Assembly: GCA_963691815.1 (NCBI GenBank)
Contig: OY829655.1
Location: 30,492,271 to 30,556,270 of the forward strand
DNA from: Echiichthys vipera
Taxonomy: Eukaryota; Chordata; Actinopteri; Perciformes; Trachinidae
Reading direction: 5' to 3'
Length of the DNA stretch: 64,000 nt
Both the position numbers and the translations under genes were made by a program. The notes below the pieces were generated by a model, which was not told the origin of the DNA, made no database searches, and was given only the letters and a program-made list of their open reading frames with translations. Numbering within the stretch: position 1 is the stretch's first letter; each line of letters starts with the position of its first letter. Of this stretch, positions 10,456-22,286 are shown piece by piece.

Positions 10456-11149
10456 AACTTAAGAACAATACAAATTATAAGTAAAATCAAATGACTGTAA
10501 CAGGTGAGGATATAAATACACACTGGAACGATTACAATCAAAGTTAGTGCCAGTCGTACACTTTTAATTATACTTTATGTAGTTAGTAAACTAATATGAA
10601 TGCACTCGTCGTTTACTTTAAGTAAACTATTTTATTACAGATTGAGACTAAATTGGTCCCATTTGTTAAAGTTTACTCAAAGTATCAGAGCCGTAAACTT
10701 TGAGTACACAGCTAGTTTACGTCTGAGTTACTATTTTTTACTGCAACTTTATTAGAAATGAACTTTGGTTTGTGAGAGTATACGTTAAAGTACAGAAGTG
10801 AAGATGAAGTACAGTATCTTTGCAGCGCATGTGTGAAAGGGGGTTTAGGATGGAGGGTGTTGTCTTTGTGACGGGGGGCGTTAAAGAAGCCCGGCCCCTG
10901 CTGAGGTGAGAACGGTGGAGCTGGAACAACAGGGGGGTGGTGTCAGGAGTCAACCATTGTCTTTTAAATCCACAGGAAAAACTCATTCAGTCCTGAAGCA
11001 GCTCCTCCTGGTGCGTGATGGTGCACAGCTGTCCCCACGGGGGCTGATGTGTGACGTACGCCTCTGTGTGCGAGTCCAGACAGAAACACACGCCCCAGGA
11101 TCCACGTCTTTCATGTCCTCACCGCAAGTTTAGGAAGTGGTAGTTTCTC
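10456..11149. other. Unannotated AT-rich intergenic sequence
   Basis: No gene recognised. Contains several ACTTTAAGTAAACT-like short inverted motifs between 10560 and 10740. Confidence 0.5.
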
Positions 11150-11790
11150 GCTGTTTGCAGGAGTCAGGGGGGAAAATGGTCGTTTACACATCCCCCCGTT
11201 TACATGAGCGGGGGAGAATGGGACCATGACGAGAGGAAGTTGCTCCGCCAACATACAGCAGGTCGGGCCTTTGTCGAAATCACAACAGCTTGGGAACCAT
11301 GGGGAGAATGGCCGACTTTTGGACAGAGTTAGGACAGAAACAGGTCGTCTTGGTAGGGATGTTAGTCGCCATGGTGAAGTCCGGCCTCGGCTTAAAGGGA
11401 ACGCTCCTGTTGTTGTTGTTTTTCTCCCATTGTTGTTCACGTTGTTTCCTTATTTGTTCTATTTCCGATTCAGAAACCACTGCTGCAGAGTGGTGAGGGG
11501 GGAGTTAGAACCGGGGTCGCATTCACCACTGCCTCCGCTGATTTCATTCAGCATTTTCTTAGGGTCAGGGTCAGGGTCAGGGTCCACATAAGCATATTTG
11601 CCCGTGAATTCGTCACTGATTGTGGAAAAAATACCAGACCGGGGAACCTGGGACCCTTTCTGTGACGAGCGGGGAACATATGCGCACTCCCGTTATGACC
11701 TAGGGAGCATGTGCGGACGCGTAACCCTATCATACCGCGGGAACGCTGTTTACATGAACGAACAGTCGGAGTACTGAAGGAGTTCTCTAG
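11150..11790 (+). mobile_element. Unclassified DNA-transposon-like element, family T copy 3
   Basis: The longest of the three related copies. It has GTTTACATGAGCGGGGGAGA at the left, the MGRMADFWTE...MVKSGLGLKGT-type stretch from 11290, and the shared end GAGTACTGAAGGAGTTCTCT at 11770-11789, directly abutting a Harbinger-like copy. A four-run GGGTCA repeat at 11562-11582 could form a G-quadruplex. Confidence 0.6.
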
Positions 11791-12467
11791 GGGCGCCCTC
11801 ACACTGTCCATCCGTACCGTGCCCAAGCACGTTTCACGGCTTAAGTCTGGTTCCTTTGACCAGTGTGAGTGCAACCGTACCACGTCTAAGGGCGCACTCA
11901 CAATGTCCTTCTGGCCGGGGCCAAAACCGTTTTTTCAGCTAAAGCCTAGTACCTTTATGCAGTGTGAGTGCACCGGTTACGCGCATAACTGCGGCCAGCG
12001 GCCCGCTTGAAAGAGGTGGGCTTTAGCGGAGCCGTTTGCACATGTACAAGCACGAGCGTGCGCACGTGTACGAGCACGAGCCCTACGGCAGTAGGGTTAT
12101 GTCCGCCTGTTCGGACATGTAAAAGAAGGAGGGACAATGCGCGGACATTTAACAACAACAACAATGGCGGTGAAAGGTTCACGTTGTTGTGATGCGGAGG
12201 TGGAGTGTTTACTGCAGATTTGGTCGATGAAAAGATTCAAAAACAGTCGACAAGACGCACAAAATCTCCGAGGTCTACGGAAAGATCTGGAAACAAAGCC
12301 ACGCATCGCCATGACGTCATCAATGCGTGTGACGTGTTACGGCGTGATGACGTATAGGCAGCAAGAAGCATTCTCCGAGGCCCAGGTAGTGTGAGTACAA
12401 ACGGGCCTGGAGGGGGGGACAAGGACCCTAAAGCACCGGGGCACAGAGGCACAGTGGGAGGGCGCCC
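11791..12467 (+). mobile_element. Harbinger-like element, composite of two left ends
   Basis: Two family left ends occur in tandem (GGGCGC at 11791 and again at 11890), followed by one body and one right end at 12467. The body has an open frame from the ATG at 12164 to 12394 reading MAVKGSRCCDAEVECLLQIW..., the family's Myb/SANT-like stretch with Trp replaced by Cys at residue 8. Flanks are TAG (left), TAA (before the inner end) and TTA (right), so no single duplication fits; nested insertion or recombination is likely. Confidence 0.7.
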
Positions 12468-13221
12468 TTAGATTCTGTGCACCAAACATCAGCAATGAAG
12501 TCTAACATGCTTCAGAGCTTAAAGATTTGGCTCCTATGGGTCAATTTTTATTTTATTTTGTTGCCATCTCGACCAGGACGTCCTGCATCTCAACGGTTAA
12601 ATACCGGATAAAAAGGAACATTTAAATGGCGTCTGTGTAAACTCCCTCCAGTCTTAAACGGCGTCCGTGCATTTAGAGGTCATCAATAATGCACCGAGCG
12701 AGTGAGATCATGTCCTCCGCGTGTCTCATCAGCCTCTCCCTGGAGGATGTGAAGGGTTTTAAATGTCCTCCACTTTGTCTCTGCAGCTGACCCGCTGATG
12801 TCACCGGGTCAGGGTCGATTATTAACACGCTGAAAGGTTTCTAATGCGGAGAAGAGAGATGGACAGACCCGTACAGAAGCGTTACGTACGCCTGTTTCTA
12901 TTCATCAGGACCACAAATCCTTAATTCACAGCAGAATTCACACTTTAAGGATGTTTATGTCACGGCTTAATATAAAAATAAAGGTCCCGTATTAAAGTAA
13001 ATCTACGTGTCGAACAACATAAAAGCAGAAAATAAACCTGTTTGAGTGATTGAATCGTCCTCGTGCACAACACAACATCTGAAGTTCTCATTTCTTCCTG
13101 AACCCCTTTAACAGGCGCGTCCAATCCCCGTTTACACCAATCCATGTTCTGGGACGCGTTTCTACCCAGAATACACTGCAGCTCCAGGGCAGAACCCGGA
13201 CGTTCAAGTCCACGTGAACGT
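12468..13221. other. Unannotated intergenic sequence
   Basis: No gene recognised. Confidence 0.5.
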
Positions 13222-13740
13222 TTCACAAATGAGTCGTGAGCTGAACTTACAGAATGAGTTCGTATGAAACAGAGTCATGCATCTCTTCCTAAATGACGTA
13301 CAGGTCCCGCGTGTAACATTTTACGCGTATGAATCCTTTTTTTATTGCCGGGTTGTCGCGTCATTAAAGAAGCTGGAGCCCTCAGTGACTTCCTGTCGTC
13401 TCTAACAGCCCGCGGACCGACGTCTCCGTAAAGGACTCAGGGCGATGTGAGGTTCTGCTCCAGAGTCCCTCGCCTCTCTTAAGGTCTACACACGCCGTTC
13501 TTCAGTCCACACATGCCGTTCATTCTGCAGCGGCGGCCCGGAGACGAACCTAAGGTCGGCCGGCGTCCTGTCCTGCGGTCCAGGATCAGACACCAGGGCC
13601 CTCATCTCGAACGCTCGCTGCTGTTTTAGATGTTTCTGCCACGCTCCTCCAGAGAAACTTGTCTTTTTCCTTCTTCTTCTGCGTCTTTTCCCTCACGTCA
13701 GACAATGTGGCGTCCTCATTAGACCGCGTCCATACTCATC
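13222..13740 (+). repeat. Local duplication B, copy 1 (about 519 bp)
   Basis: Matches 14855-15347 over its whole length in the same orientation: TTCACAAATGAGTCGTGA at the start, AAGAAGCTGGAGCCCTCAGT in the middle, GAAACTTGTCTTTTTCCTTC near the end. Small indels separate the copies. No open frame is shared, so it is non-coding. Confidence 0.85.
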
Positions 13741-14326
13741 AGCTGTTTATGTCATTTATGGAAGAGAGCGGGAGGAAGAGTGGGACGACGCTCGGCGGAG
13801 ATCGTCCGCACGATTCCCCGCAGGTGGAATTTATCGGTATTTAGAAAGGAACGGTTGCGTGCAGATGTGCGCAACAAAGCTTTATAAATATTTCCTTTTT
13901 TTCTGCAGCACATTCATTGTTTTGTGTGAAAACAACATTTACGGAAGGATTCTACGCACAGTTTTCTAAAGGAGGCCCCTGGTGCTGGGGTTGAGGCATA
14001 TACAAATAAGTTAAACAGTAAAATCTGATGAGGTTTTAAACTTTCGTCCACTTTTGTCTCAGGATCGACTGCAGAGCGAAGTGACAACAGGTCTGAGTTC
14101 AGTAGAATAAAGTATACTCGAAGGTTGCAGCACCCAAACAAACGTATATATCCTGTGGGGAGCGTGAACATCACAGCAGATATATATTTACTTTTCATGT
14201 CAGTGATAAATTACGTCCAAAGACACAATAATGAACGCTCTGTAAAGACAAAAGGCCACAAACACAAAACATGCGCCCAGTTCAGACCGGCCGTCTTTGT
14301 CTGCCGTGTGAATGTGGGCCGGCCGG

Positions 14327-14328
<2 letters not shown>
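13741..14328. other. Unannotated intergenic sequence
   Basis: No gene recognised. Confidence 0.5.

Positions 14329-14364
<36 letters not shown>
14329..14364. repeat. (GT)n microsatellite
   Basis: Perfect GT run of about 18 units. Confidence 0.95.
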
Positions 14365-14366
<2 letters not shown>

Positions 14367-14534
14367 CATTCCTATATCCCTGAAACAGCCGCAGACAGCT
14401 GGACGGGGACCAGCTGACCCGTTGCTATGTGAACGCCTTTCTTTGCTTTCATCCCCAAACAATTGATGGTGAGCGACTGAGTGGCCTTTAATCCCGACTC
14501 TGCTCCAGTGTTTAGTGTTAGCTGCTCTTTACTG

Positions 14535-14830
14535 TGTCACCATCGTCTCACACTGACACACAACATCTCTGTGTCACCATCGTCTCACACTGACACACAA
14601 CGTCACTGTGTCACCATCGTCTCACACTGACACACAACGTCACTCTGTCACCATCGTCTCACACTGACACACAACACCGCTGTGTCACCATCGTCTCACA
14701 CTGACACACAACGTCACTGTGTCACCATCGTCTCACACTGACACACAACGTCACTCTGTCACCATCGTCTCACACTGACACACAACACCGCTGTGTCACC
14801 ATCGTCTCACACTGACACACAACGTCACTG
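14535..14830. repeat. 37-bp minisatellite, 8 copies
   Basis: Unit TGTCACCATCGTCTCACACT plus GACACACAAC and a 7-bp variable end, starting at 14535 and repeating every 37 bp. The variable ends (ATCTCTG, GTCACTG, GTCACTC, ACCGCTG) alternate in a pattern suggesting duplication of blocks of three units. Confidence 0.95.
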
Positions 14831-14854
14831 CGTCAGGAAACTTCATCAAATGAC

Positions 14855-15347
14855 TTCACAAATGAGTCGTGACCTCAACTTGCAGAATGAGTTCGTATGA
14901 AACTGAGTCACGCATCTCTTCCTAAATGACGTACAGGTCCCGCGTGTAACGTTTTACGCGTATGGATCCTTTATTTATAGTCGATGAGTGAACGGTTTGT
15001 CCCGTAACTAAAGAAGCTGGAGCCCTCAGTGACTTCCTGTCGTCTCTAACAGCACCCAGACCGACGTCTCTGTAAAGGACTCAGGACGATGGGAGGTTCT
15101 GCTCGCTCCTGCTTCATACACGCCGTTCATTCTGCAGCGGCGGCCCGGAGACGGACCTGAGGTCGGCCAGCGTCCTGTCCTGCGGTCCGGTATCAGACAC
15201 CGGGGGCCTCATCTCGAACGCTCGCTGATGTTTTAAATGTTTCTGCCGTGCTCCTCCAGAGAAACTTGTCTTTTTCCTTCTTCTTCTGCGTCTTTTCCCT
15301 CACGTCAGACAAAGTAGCGTCCTCATTAGACCGCGTCCGTACTCATC
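14855..15347 (+). repeat. Local duplication B, copy 2 (about 493 bp)
   Basis: Second copy of 13222-13740, shorter by a few small deletions (notably between GTTCTGCTC and ACACGCCGTTC). Confidence 0.85.
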
Positions 15348-15586
15348 ACACCGCAACACTTTCTGCAAAAAGTGCATCTTGTAACCTGAAGTGACTGGAT
15401 TTACCAAAGGAGACGGTTAAGTTAAGACGACTAAAGGCGATGGTTAAGTTTGTGTTAGTTTAGTATTTGACGCTCTGGGAATGAGAGCGAGTGTAGAAAA
15501 CACTGATAATCCTTCATAAACAAAGGATGTGATTGGACTGTATTCAGGATTCCCTGAAAGAGAGCTTACATCCAAACAACAGCATT

Positions 15587-15588
<2 letters not shown>
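15348..15588. other. Short unannotated stretch with an element-E-like fragment
   Basis: Positions 15400-15450 carry AAAGGAGACGGTTAAGTTAA and GACGACTAAAGGCGATGGTT, the motif that is expanded into the 26-bp arrays elsewhere. Confidence 0.45.
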
Positions 15589-15625
<37 letters not shown>

Positions 15626-15633
15626 GGGGGGGG
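15589..15633. repeat. (GT)n followed by poly-G
   Basis: A run of GT units ends in eleven G. Confidence 0.95.
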
Positions 15634-15774
15634 CGCAGTAAGCAGAGGCGTTCATGGTTCTTTACACAGAGAAACAGGTGATCCAGCGTCAGCAGTTGTG
15701 TGACAGAGAGACAGACAAAAAACGCTGCCACTCGTCACACTCTGAGAACTGAAGCTTCAGCGTCCTCCTCTCCT

Positions 15775-16150
15775 GTTCTCTTGATCTCTTGGTCTTCTGG
15801 TCTCTTGGTCTCTTGGTCTTCTGGTCTCTTGGTCTCTTGGTCTCCTGGTCTCCTAGTATCCTGGTCTCCTCACCTCCTGATCTCCTAGTCTCTTTGGTGT
15901 CCTCGTCTCTTTGGTCTCTTGGTCTCTTGGTCTATTGGTCTCCTCGTCTCTTTGGTCCCCTGGTCTCTTGGTCCCCTTGTCTCCTGGTCTCCTCGTCTCT
16001 TTGGTATCCTGGTCTCTTGGTCTCCTCATCCTCTCGTCTCCTGGTCTCTTGGTCTCCTCATCTTCTCCTCCCCTGGTCTCTTGGTCTCCTGGTCCCCTGG
16101 TCTCTTGGTCCCATGGTCTCCTCGCCTCCTGGTCTCCTTGTCTCGTCTCC
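15775..16150. repeat. 8-bp TCTCTTGG / TCTCCTGG repeat
   Basis: About 45 variant copies of an 8-bp unit (TCTYYTGG with CTCG and CCTCG variants). It gives overlapping open frames in several frames (SWSLGLLV-type), all artefacts. Confidence 0.9.
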
Positions 16151-17279
16151 TCGCTCACACTCCGTTTACTATAACGGCCATAATCCAAGCGCGGCTGCAC
16201 ACAGGAGCACAAACCCGTCTTGGAATAATCCCGTCCCCTCCTCCCCGCCCAGAGGTGATAATGACTTCCTGATATCATCGTCGAGGTGTGAAGCTCGAAT
16301 CACACGCCTCAACGCTTTAATGTGCTTTTCCTCTTTTCGCGTGCTGGATGTTTCCATGGTAACGGCCTAAACTGTCAGCACAAAGACAAAGACTGGGAAG
16401 AGATCAGGGGGAAGCCAGAGACGACAGCCAGGGCGAAGATAAAAGATGCGTATTAAATTCACATCTTCCAAACGTAAAGAGACTGAGATGCACTTCTGAC
16501 GAGCTTCTCTGCCTCCGTTTGCACCTCAGCAGGTCGGAGGTGGAGACGCATTTAAAGTCCAGAAATCTTTTCCTCTTTCGTAATAAAGGTTCCTTCAGAA
16601 AAGCCTGAAGATGAAACCAATGTCCATGAAACCACAGCGATTAGGAAGTTGCGTGACAAAGCACCAGCAGACTGGAACCATTGACCGATCACGTTGGAGC
16701 ATGCTTCCGCTAACTTCGCCAAGTCCGTCCCCGTAAACCGGATCTGGGCCGTTCAAAGAGAAGGGTCCAGCTGCAGGCTCGGGCTGAGCCTTCATCCAAC
16801 TGTTAAGTTGGGTCCAAGCCTCCTATTTCTACAACGCAGCAGTTCCCAGTAGCTCCAGGAGACCGGAGTCTGTTTGAGCCTGTTTGAACCCGTCCCCTCC
16901 AGAAAATCACAGCATCAAAACAAGGATTAGAGGAGTCTGACTGACAGTTAGCGTAAGCCGTTAGCGTTAGCCGTTCCAGCTAAGTGCAGATGAAAGTGAT
17001 GTTAGCATCAAGGAGCAGCGTAGCCATGTGGGCGTGCGTTTGAATGGCGTTCCTCTCCTTTCTCTCAGTCCATGGAGTGAATGCTCGGCCTATAGTGACT
17101 CTGGTTGTTGCCCGTCTCCGCTCACTCAGCTGCTGGGACAAAGAACGCCCCCTTCACTGAGGCTCCCAAGCAGCTGCAGGATTGGCTAACTCCATTTCAC
17201 CCAGTGCCAGCCTACAGTAGCTGCACCCAAAAACAGGCAACCCTGGCAACCAGTAACGCCCAACGCTATTAGCTGCTGC
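16151..17279. other. Unannotated intergenic sequence
   Basis: No gene recognised. A short patch GGCAACCCTGGCAACCAGT near 17238 is RFX-half-site-like. Confidence 0.45.
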
Positions 17280-17475
17280 CATGGAAACACAACGAGACAG
17301 AAAGTCAATGTCAAAACTTAAAAAAACAAGTCAGACTAAATATATTTTTTCATGGAAAAGCAAAACTTTCATTCTGTTCCCCTCAAAACACCCCGTGGGT
17401 GGATTATTCCTTTAAAAACACAGCTTTTAATAAAGATTCTACAGATTTAACCTTTAACATAAAGTAAAAATGATC
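17280..17475 (+). repeat. Dispersed repeat R, copy 1
   Basis: Shares CAGACTAAATATA, CCCTCAAAACACCCCGTGGG, TTATTCCTTTAAAAA and TAATAAAGATTCTACAGATT with 48768-48945, same order. Family unknown. Confidence 0.65.
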
Positions 17476-18801
17476 ACTGCAGAGACCACGTGAGTGTGAA
17501 TCGATGGATGTCCAGTCCACCTTTAACCAAGTTTCAGTTCCCTGTGACTCAGCAGATCTTAACCCCAGATGTGACAGGACATTAGTGTTTCGGCCGAGTC
17601 ACTGTTGCTATAACAACACTGTTTGGATAACAGCCGAGTTGAGAACTTCCTCCGTCGAAGCCAACAGCCCTTTATCAAAAACCACAAGACTTTTCCGTCC
17701 GCAGACAAACTGACACCTCGACCCTGCGAGACCAAACAAAGCTGGAGCTGTCTCCGCGCCTCAGCAGCCGACCAGTGGCTCTCCGGCTGATTTCATAAAC
17801 AGACGGTCCAGCCGCCTGCTGACACACTCACAGAGACACACACAGTTCGTCACACTGCTAGAGAAACAACAGGGGTCCCCTCCAGCTTGCATAACTTCCA
17901 AGTGCATGCTTTTGAAGTTGTTGAGGCCTGAAGGGAAAAGACATAAAGGCTACAGATAAATCATAGAACGCTATAACGCAGCTCAGCTTTGAGGTTTGAA
18001 GGGTCAGAGGGTTTCTGCAGGAAATCAGATTCAGGTTTAGTGCAGAGTGTGGAGCTGCACCGCGGTACGGCCGGGCTCGACTCTGTAATCACACCCCAAT
18101 TTGTTGGAGGATTGTTGGCCGACCTGTGTCACACACACACCTTTCAAGCAGCGAGAGCGTGTTCAGACGTGCTAACAGAACCTCCTCCATGCTTTAAACA
18201 GAGACTACCAGGCCTCCATGTGTGTCAGGCTTTGAAACGCCCTCTCAAATTACTGTTTCCCTGTATTTCTACAACGCTGCAGTGTTGTGTTTCCCATCGT
18301 TTGAACAGATGTGAGTAAAATAACGAGGGATCTGTCATTTTCCTGCTCTCCTATCGATAAAAAAAAGGTTTCACTGAAGAAAGAAGTGAGCGTAAAAGCG
18401 CTTTGACCCAGAAACGGTGTTTTGAAAGGGTGTTACGTCGGATTTAAAGACCCGTTAGTGGCAAAACGGTGGAAATGCAACCACCGTGTCCGTCACATGA
18501 CGCCCCTCTGTCCCAGAAAGACTTTTCTCATTGCCCTTAAAGGATGAAAAGAGATGTCTGTAAATCTGTAGATCCACCCCTGCGACGTAATTGACATTAA
18601 TATCAGAATTTGATTAACTCACTCCAATAACATTTTCAAAGTCTAGAAAAAGTTGCACGATTAAAGATTGGCCTGTGTGCATTTGCACATTCCCCTCCCC
18701 CCAACGTCACATACATGCCCTTTTTCGTCAGAGGAAATGAGGCGGAGTCAAAGTCTGACAAGATGGAGACTCCTGTAGGTGAGGACGGTTGGATCAAGTT
18801 A
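17476..18801. other. Unannotated intergenic sequence
   Basis: No gene recognised. Short open frames of 60-110 codons lack any familiar motif. Confidence 0.5.
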
Positions 18802-19344
18802 GGGCGCACTTACACTGTTCCTCCGTACCGTGCCCGAGCACGTTTCACGGCTAAAGTCTGGTTCCTTTGACCAGTGTGAGTGCAACCGGCTTTAGTAAAG
18901 CACGTTTGCACATGTACGAGCACGAGCGTGCGCACGTGTGCGAGCACGAGGCCTACGGCGGTTCTGAGGTCATTTCCTGTGCGCCTGTTGGGACATAGAA
19001 AAAAGAAGGAGGGACCATGCGCGGACATTTCAAACAATGGCGGTGAAAGGTTCACGTTGGTGTGATGCGGAGGTGGAGTGTTTACTGCAGATTTGGTCGA
19101 TGAAAAGATTCAAAAACAGTCGACAAGACGCACAAAAACTGCGAGGTCTACGGAAAGATCTGGAAACAAAGCCACGCATCGCCATGACGTCATCAATGCG
19201 TGTGACGTGTTACGGCGTGATGACGTATAGGCAGCAAGAAGCATTCTCCGAGGCCCAGGTAGTGTGAGTACAAACGGGCCTGGAGGGGGGGACAAGGACC
19301 CTAAAGCACGGGGCACGGGACGGAGGCACAGTGGGAGGGCGCCC
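18802..19344 (+). mobile_element. Harbinger-like element, 543 bp, complete ends
   Basis: Flanked by TTA on both sides (18799-18801 and 19345-19347). The left end starts GGGCGCACTTACACTGTTCC and the right end is its imperfect inverse ending GGGCGCCC. It lacks a transposase, so it is non-autonomous, but it keeps a 76-codon open frame (19037-19267). Confidence 0.88.
19037..19267 (+). pseudogene. Myb/SANT-like N-terminal exon relic in a Harbinger-like element
   Basis: The 76-residue frame begins MAVKGSRWCDAEVECLLQIW. The W-x6-LLxIW pattern resembles the trihelix Myb/SANT-like DNA-binding domain of the second protein of Harbinger transposons; the copy at 22991-23582 preserves the more typical LLQIWSDENIQ version. 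After about residue 35 the similarity stops and the frame runs on to a stop just after CCCAGGTAGTG. The same 76-residue sequence is predicted, unchanged, at 24195-24425 and 32272-32502 on the minus strand. It is best seen as a truncated element exon, not a host gene. Expression is unknown. Confidence 0.5.
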
Positions 19345-20094
19345 TTAGAAAACGGACCTGGACGAAGACGCAACAGTCGATGTTCACACTAAGGTGACCG
19401 CAAATGAAACAGCAGAACTAGAAGACCCGTTAGAATGCAGTTTGGTCGTTTGGGAACGTGTTTTTAAGGTAAATCTTTGTCCTCTAGCGCTCAAACATTG
19501 CTCTGAATCAGTCGGCACAGCGTTTGAAAGAGACACTGAATAAGTAACAGATTTAAAAAGAAGTAAACACTTCAACACTTGTCTCCGTGCTGCTTTCTAC
19601 GGTTGACTGACCTTGTTTTCTGGCACATTTGTGACAGAAAACACAGAGAGGCGTCCAAACCAACACCTCATTTACACAGAGTTTAAGAAAGAGTGTGAAG
19701 CCATCATCACGCACACTGCTGTGCACGTGAGAACACCTCCTCAAACTCAACCTTTCCTCCGTTTCTCTCGCGGTGCAGCGGCGGAGCGTGAACCCTGAGC
19801 AGAAGAGACGTCTCTTAATCCCGTGTTGATGGAAAAACACGGGATTAATTTCGTCTCGTTCGACTCTCTTTGTAACTCGACATGAAATAAAAATGTGTGT
19901 TCGAGCTTTTAATTGAGTCTCATCGCCGCATGTGGTGAACACGCCTTTCCCTCTGGTCTGCAGCCGTCACGTCCTGTAATGAGATTAAGCTCATGTGAAC
20001 TTTTAATAGATTCCAGCTCCGCTCGTTACACAAGAACACGAGCGCGCCGATGAGATGAAGCTGTAACCGGGTTAGAAACTGCTGACATTTCACC
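19345..20094. other. Unannotated intergenic sequence
   Basis: No gene recognised. The stretch about 19965-20080 is unique-looking (CTGTAATGAGATTAAGCTCA); conservation cannot be judged here. Confidence 0.4.
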
Positions 20095-20244
<150 letters not shown>

Positions 20245-20950
20245 CTCAGATTTTTGTGTTTTTTTTAGAAGAACATGAAAAAGCCGTTCTGGAGCTCATT
20301 AGTGCAAATCATCAATTAGTCCAAACACTTTGTAGTTGCGGTTCAAACGCCCCGCAGGAGCTCAGGAGCGCGTGTTTACCGCCTCCGTCCTTAGCGCTGA
20401 GCTCACAGTCTGCTGGAACATTTAAGGGTTTAATGTCTGACACCGCTCCACAGACTCCATCACAAACACTGTGAGTCGGCAGTAAAAGTCGGCGTGTGTT
20501 TACTCTGCCGGGCTGAGCCTCAGTGAGCTTCCACCTTTGACCTCTACCATCCCCCCCCCCCCCCGTCGGCTGACAGGCTGCGGTCTGAACTCCTGCTCCG
20601 CTCTCCTGCCACTGACAACTGAGATCTCTGGACGTTCCTGACACATACGGGACGTCCGAACCTGTTTGTGAAACATTTGAGGTTTAGAAAAACCAGTGGG
20701 TTTGTTTTAAAGGTCACACACTTCCTCGGTGCCGTCACAGTTTTGCTCATTTGCTTTATTATTTTACTCAAATGTTACAAAGGATTCCCACGCACAAGCA
20801 AACTCAACGTTCTGGAGCAAACCACACATTTAGTTTGCAACTAATGAACATTAAAAACATCAAACGACAACACAACACATCCTTACACAGTGGACGAGGG
20901 TGCTGGATAAATACTGTATATTATTATTATTATAATTATTGTTAATAAAG
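20245..20950. other. Unannotated intergenic sequence
   Basis: No gene recognised. Contains a run of 14 C at 20551-20564 and a short (TTA)n run near 20920-20945. Confidence 0.5.
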
Positions 20951-21232
20951 TTGTGGAGTTAGCATGTTCTCCCCGTGTCTGCGTGGGTTTTCTCCGGGTT
21001 CTCCGGTTTCCTCCCACAGTCCAAAGACGTGCAGGTGTTCGGTTCATTGATGACTCTAAATCACCCGTAGGTGTGAATGGTTGTCTGTCTCTGTTCGTCT
21101 CTATGTGTCCTGTGATAGACTGGCGTCCTGTCCAGGGTGGACCCCGCCTCACGCCCATGTCAGCTGGGATCGGCTCCAGCCCCCCGCGACCCCGACAGGG
21201 ACAAGAGGCTGAAGATGAATGAATGAATGAAA
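20951..21232 (+). mobile_element. SINE-like element copy 2 (5'-truncated)
   Basis: Lacks the tRNA-like head. Begins inside the body (GCATGTTCTCCCCGTGTCTG) and ends GAGGCTGAAGATGA then (GAAT)n, as expected of a 5'-truncated retroposed copy. Confidence 0.7.
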
Positions 21233-21344
21233 GTAGAGAGTCTAGACCTTCTCTATGTAAAGAGTTTTGAGATAACTTTTGTTATCATTTGGCACTATAA
21301 ATAAAATTAAATGGAATTGATTTGACTTCAAAGTCCTGCCATTG

Positions 21345-21688
21345 CGTCTTGTCGACTGTTTTTGAATCTTTTCATCGACCAAATCTGCAGTAAACACTCC
21401 ACCTCCGCATCACACCAACGTGAACCTTTCACCGCCATTGTTTGAAATGTCCGCGCATGGTCCCTCCTTCTTTTCTCTACGTCCCAACAGGCGCACAGGA
21501 AATGACCTCAGAACCGCCGTAGGCCTCGTGCTCGTACACGTGCGCACGCTCGTGCTCGTACACGTGCAAACGCGCTTTACTAAAACCCACCTCTCCCAAA
21601 CGGGCCGTTGCCGTTGCACTCACACTGGTCAAAGGAACCAGACTTTAGCCGTGAACATGTTTGGGCACGGTACGGTGTGCGTGCGCCC
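21345..21688 (-). mobile_element. Harbinger-like element, truncated
   Basis: Minus-strand copy beginning inside the body (GCGTCTTGTCGACTG) and ending at the family terminus GTGCGCCC followed by TAA. The ATG region (MAVKGSRW...) is present on the minus strand; the distal half is missing. Confidence 0.7.
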
Positions 21689-22286
21689 TAAACCTCTGAT
21701 CACAGGTGAAGCCTCTTTTCCAGGAACCTTTCTATGAATTTAGCCACAAATCAGTTCCTTTATTGGAAATGATAGAAAATACTGAAACATTAAAAAGGGG
21801 AACTGGAGAGTTCCTGATTCAGCCCCAGATCTAAAATGGGACTTCCTGCTGGTGATTCACTACATTAGGACACAAGCAGAGATGCTTTATCCTCACGCCC
21901 GTCTAAAAGAAGCCTCTCGGTCGCAGGTTTGTGACCCGAGGAGTCAGAGAGAGAGGACTGTGACAGGAAGGTCTTTGTGCTGAGGGTTTCCACCCGTCAG
22001 GCACTTACAGAATTTGAAACGTGGTTGTCAGGTCGACTCAACATCACGTGTCACTACAGCAAACAGAGGAGCCTCTGACCGCTGCAGCACTTTAGAGGAT
22101 ATTTAAAGGGACACACGAGGAAAAGGTGGAAGTGGAAATACAGAAAAGGGGAAGAAGATGTGAAATTACACAACTTATTCCACCGGGTCAGAAGAGTTCA
22201 GAACAGGAAGTCCAGCCCAAGACGCTTTTTTCCATCGTGGGCAAAAAAAAATCATAAATTAACCTTCGATCTTTGACCATTTGATC
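21689..22286. other. Unannotated intergenic sequence
   Basis: No gene recognised. Confidence 0.5.

Noticed and set aside
15789..16370. 193-codon frame rich in WSLGLLV
   Set aside because: Produced by the TCTCTTGG 8-bp repeat, open in several frames.
20953..21222. 89-codon frame (also at 2531, 22305 and 49701)
   Set aside because: The same frame recurs in every SINE-like copy and in both orientations; it is repeat sequence, not a gene.
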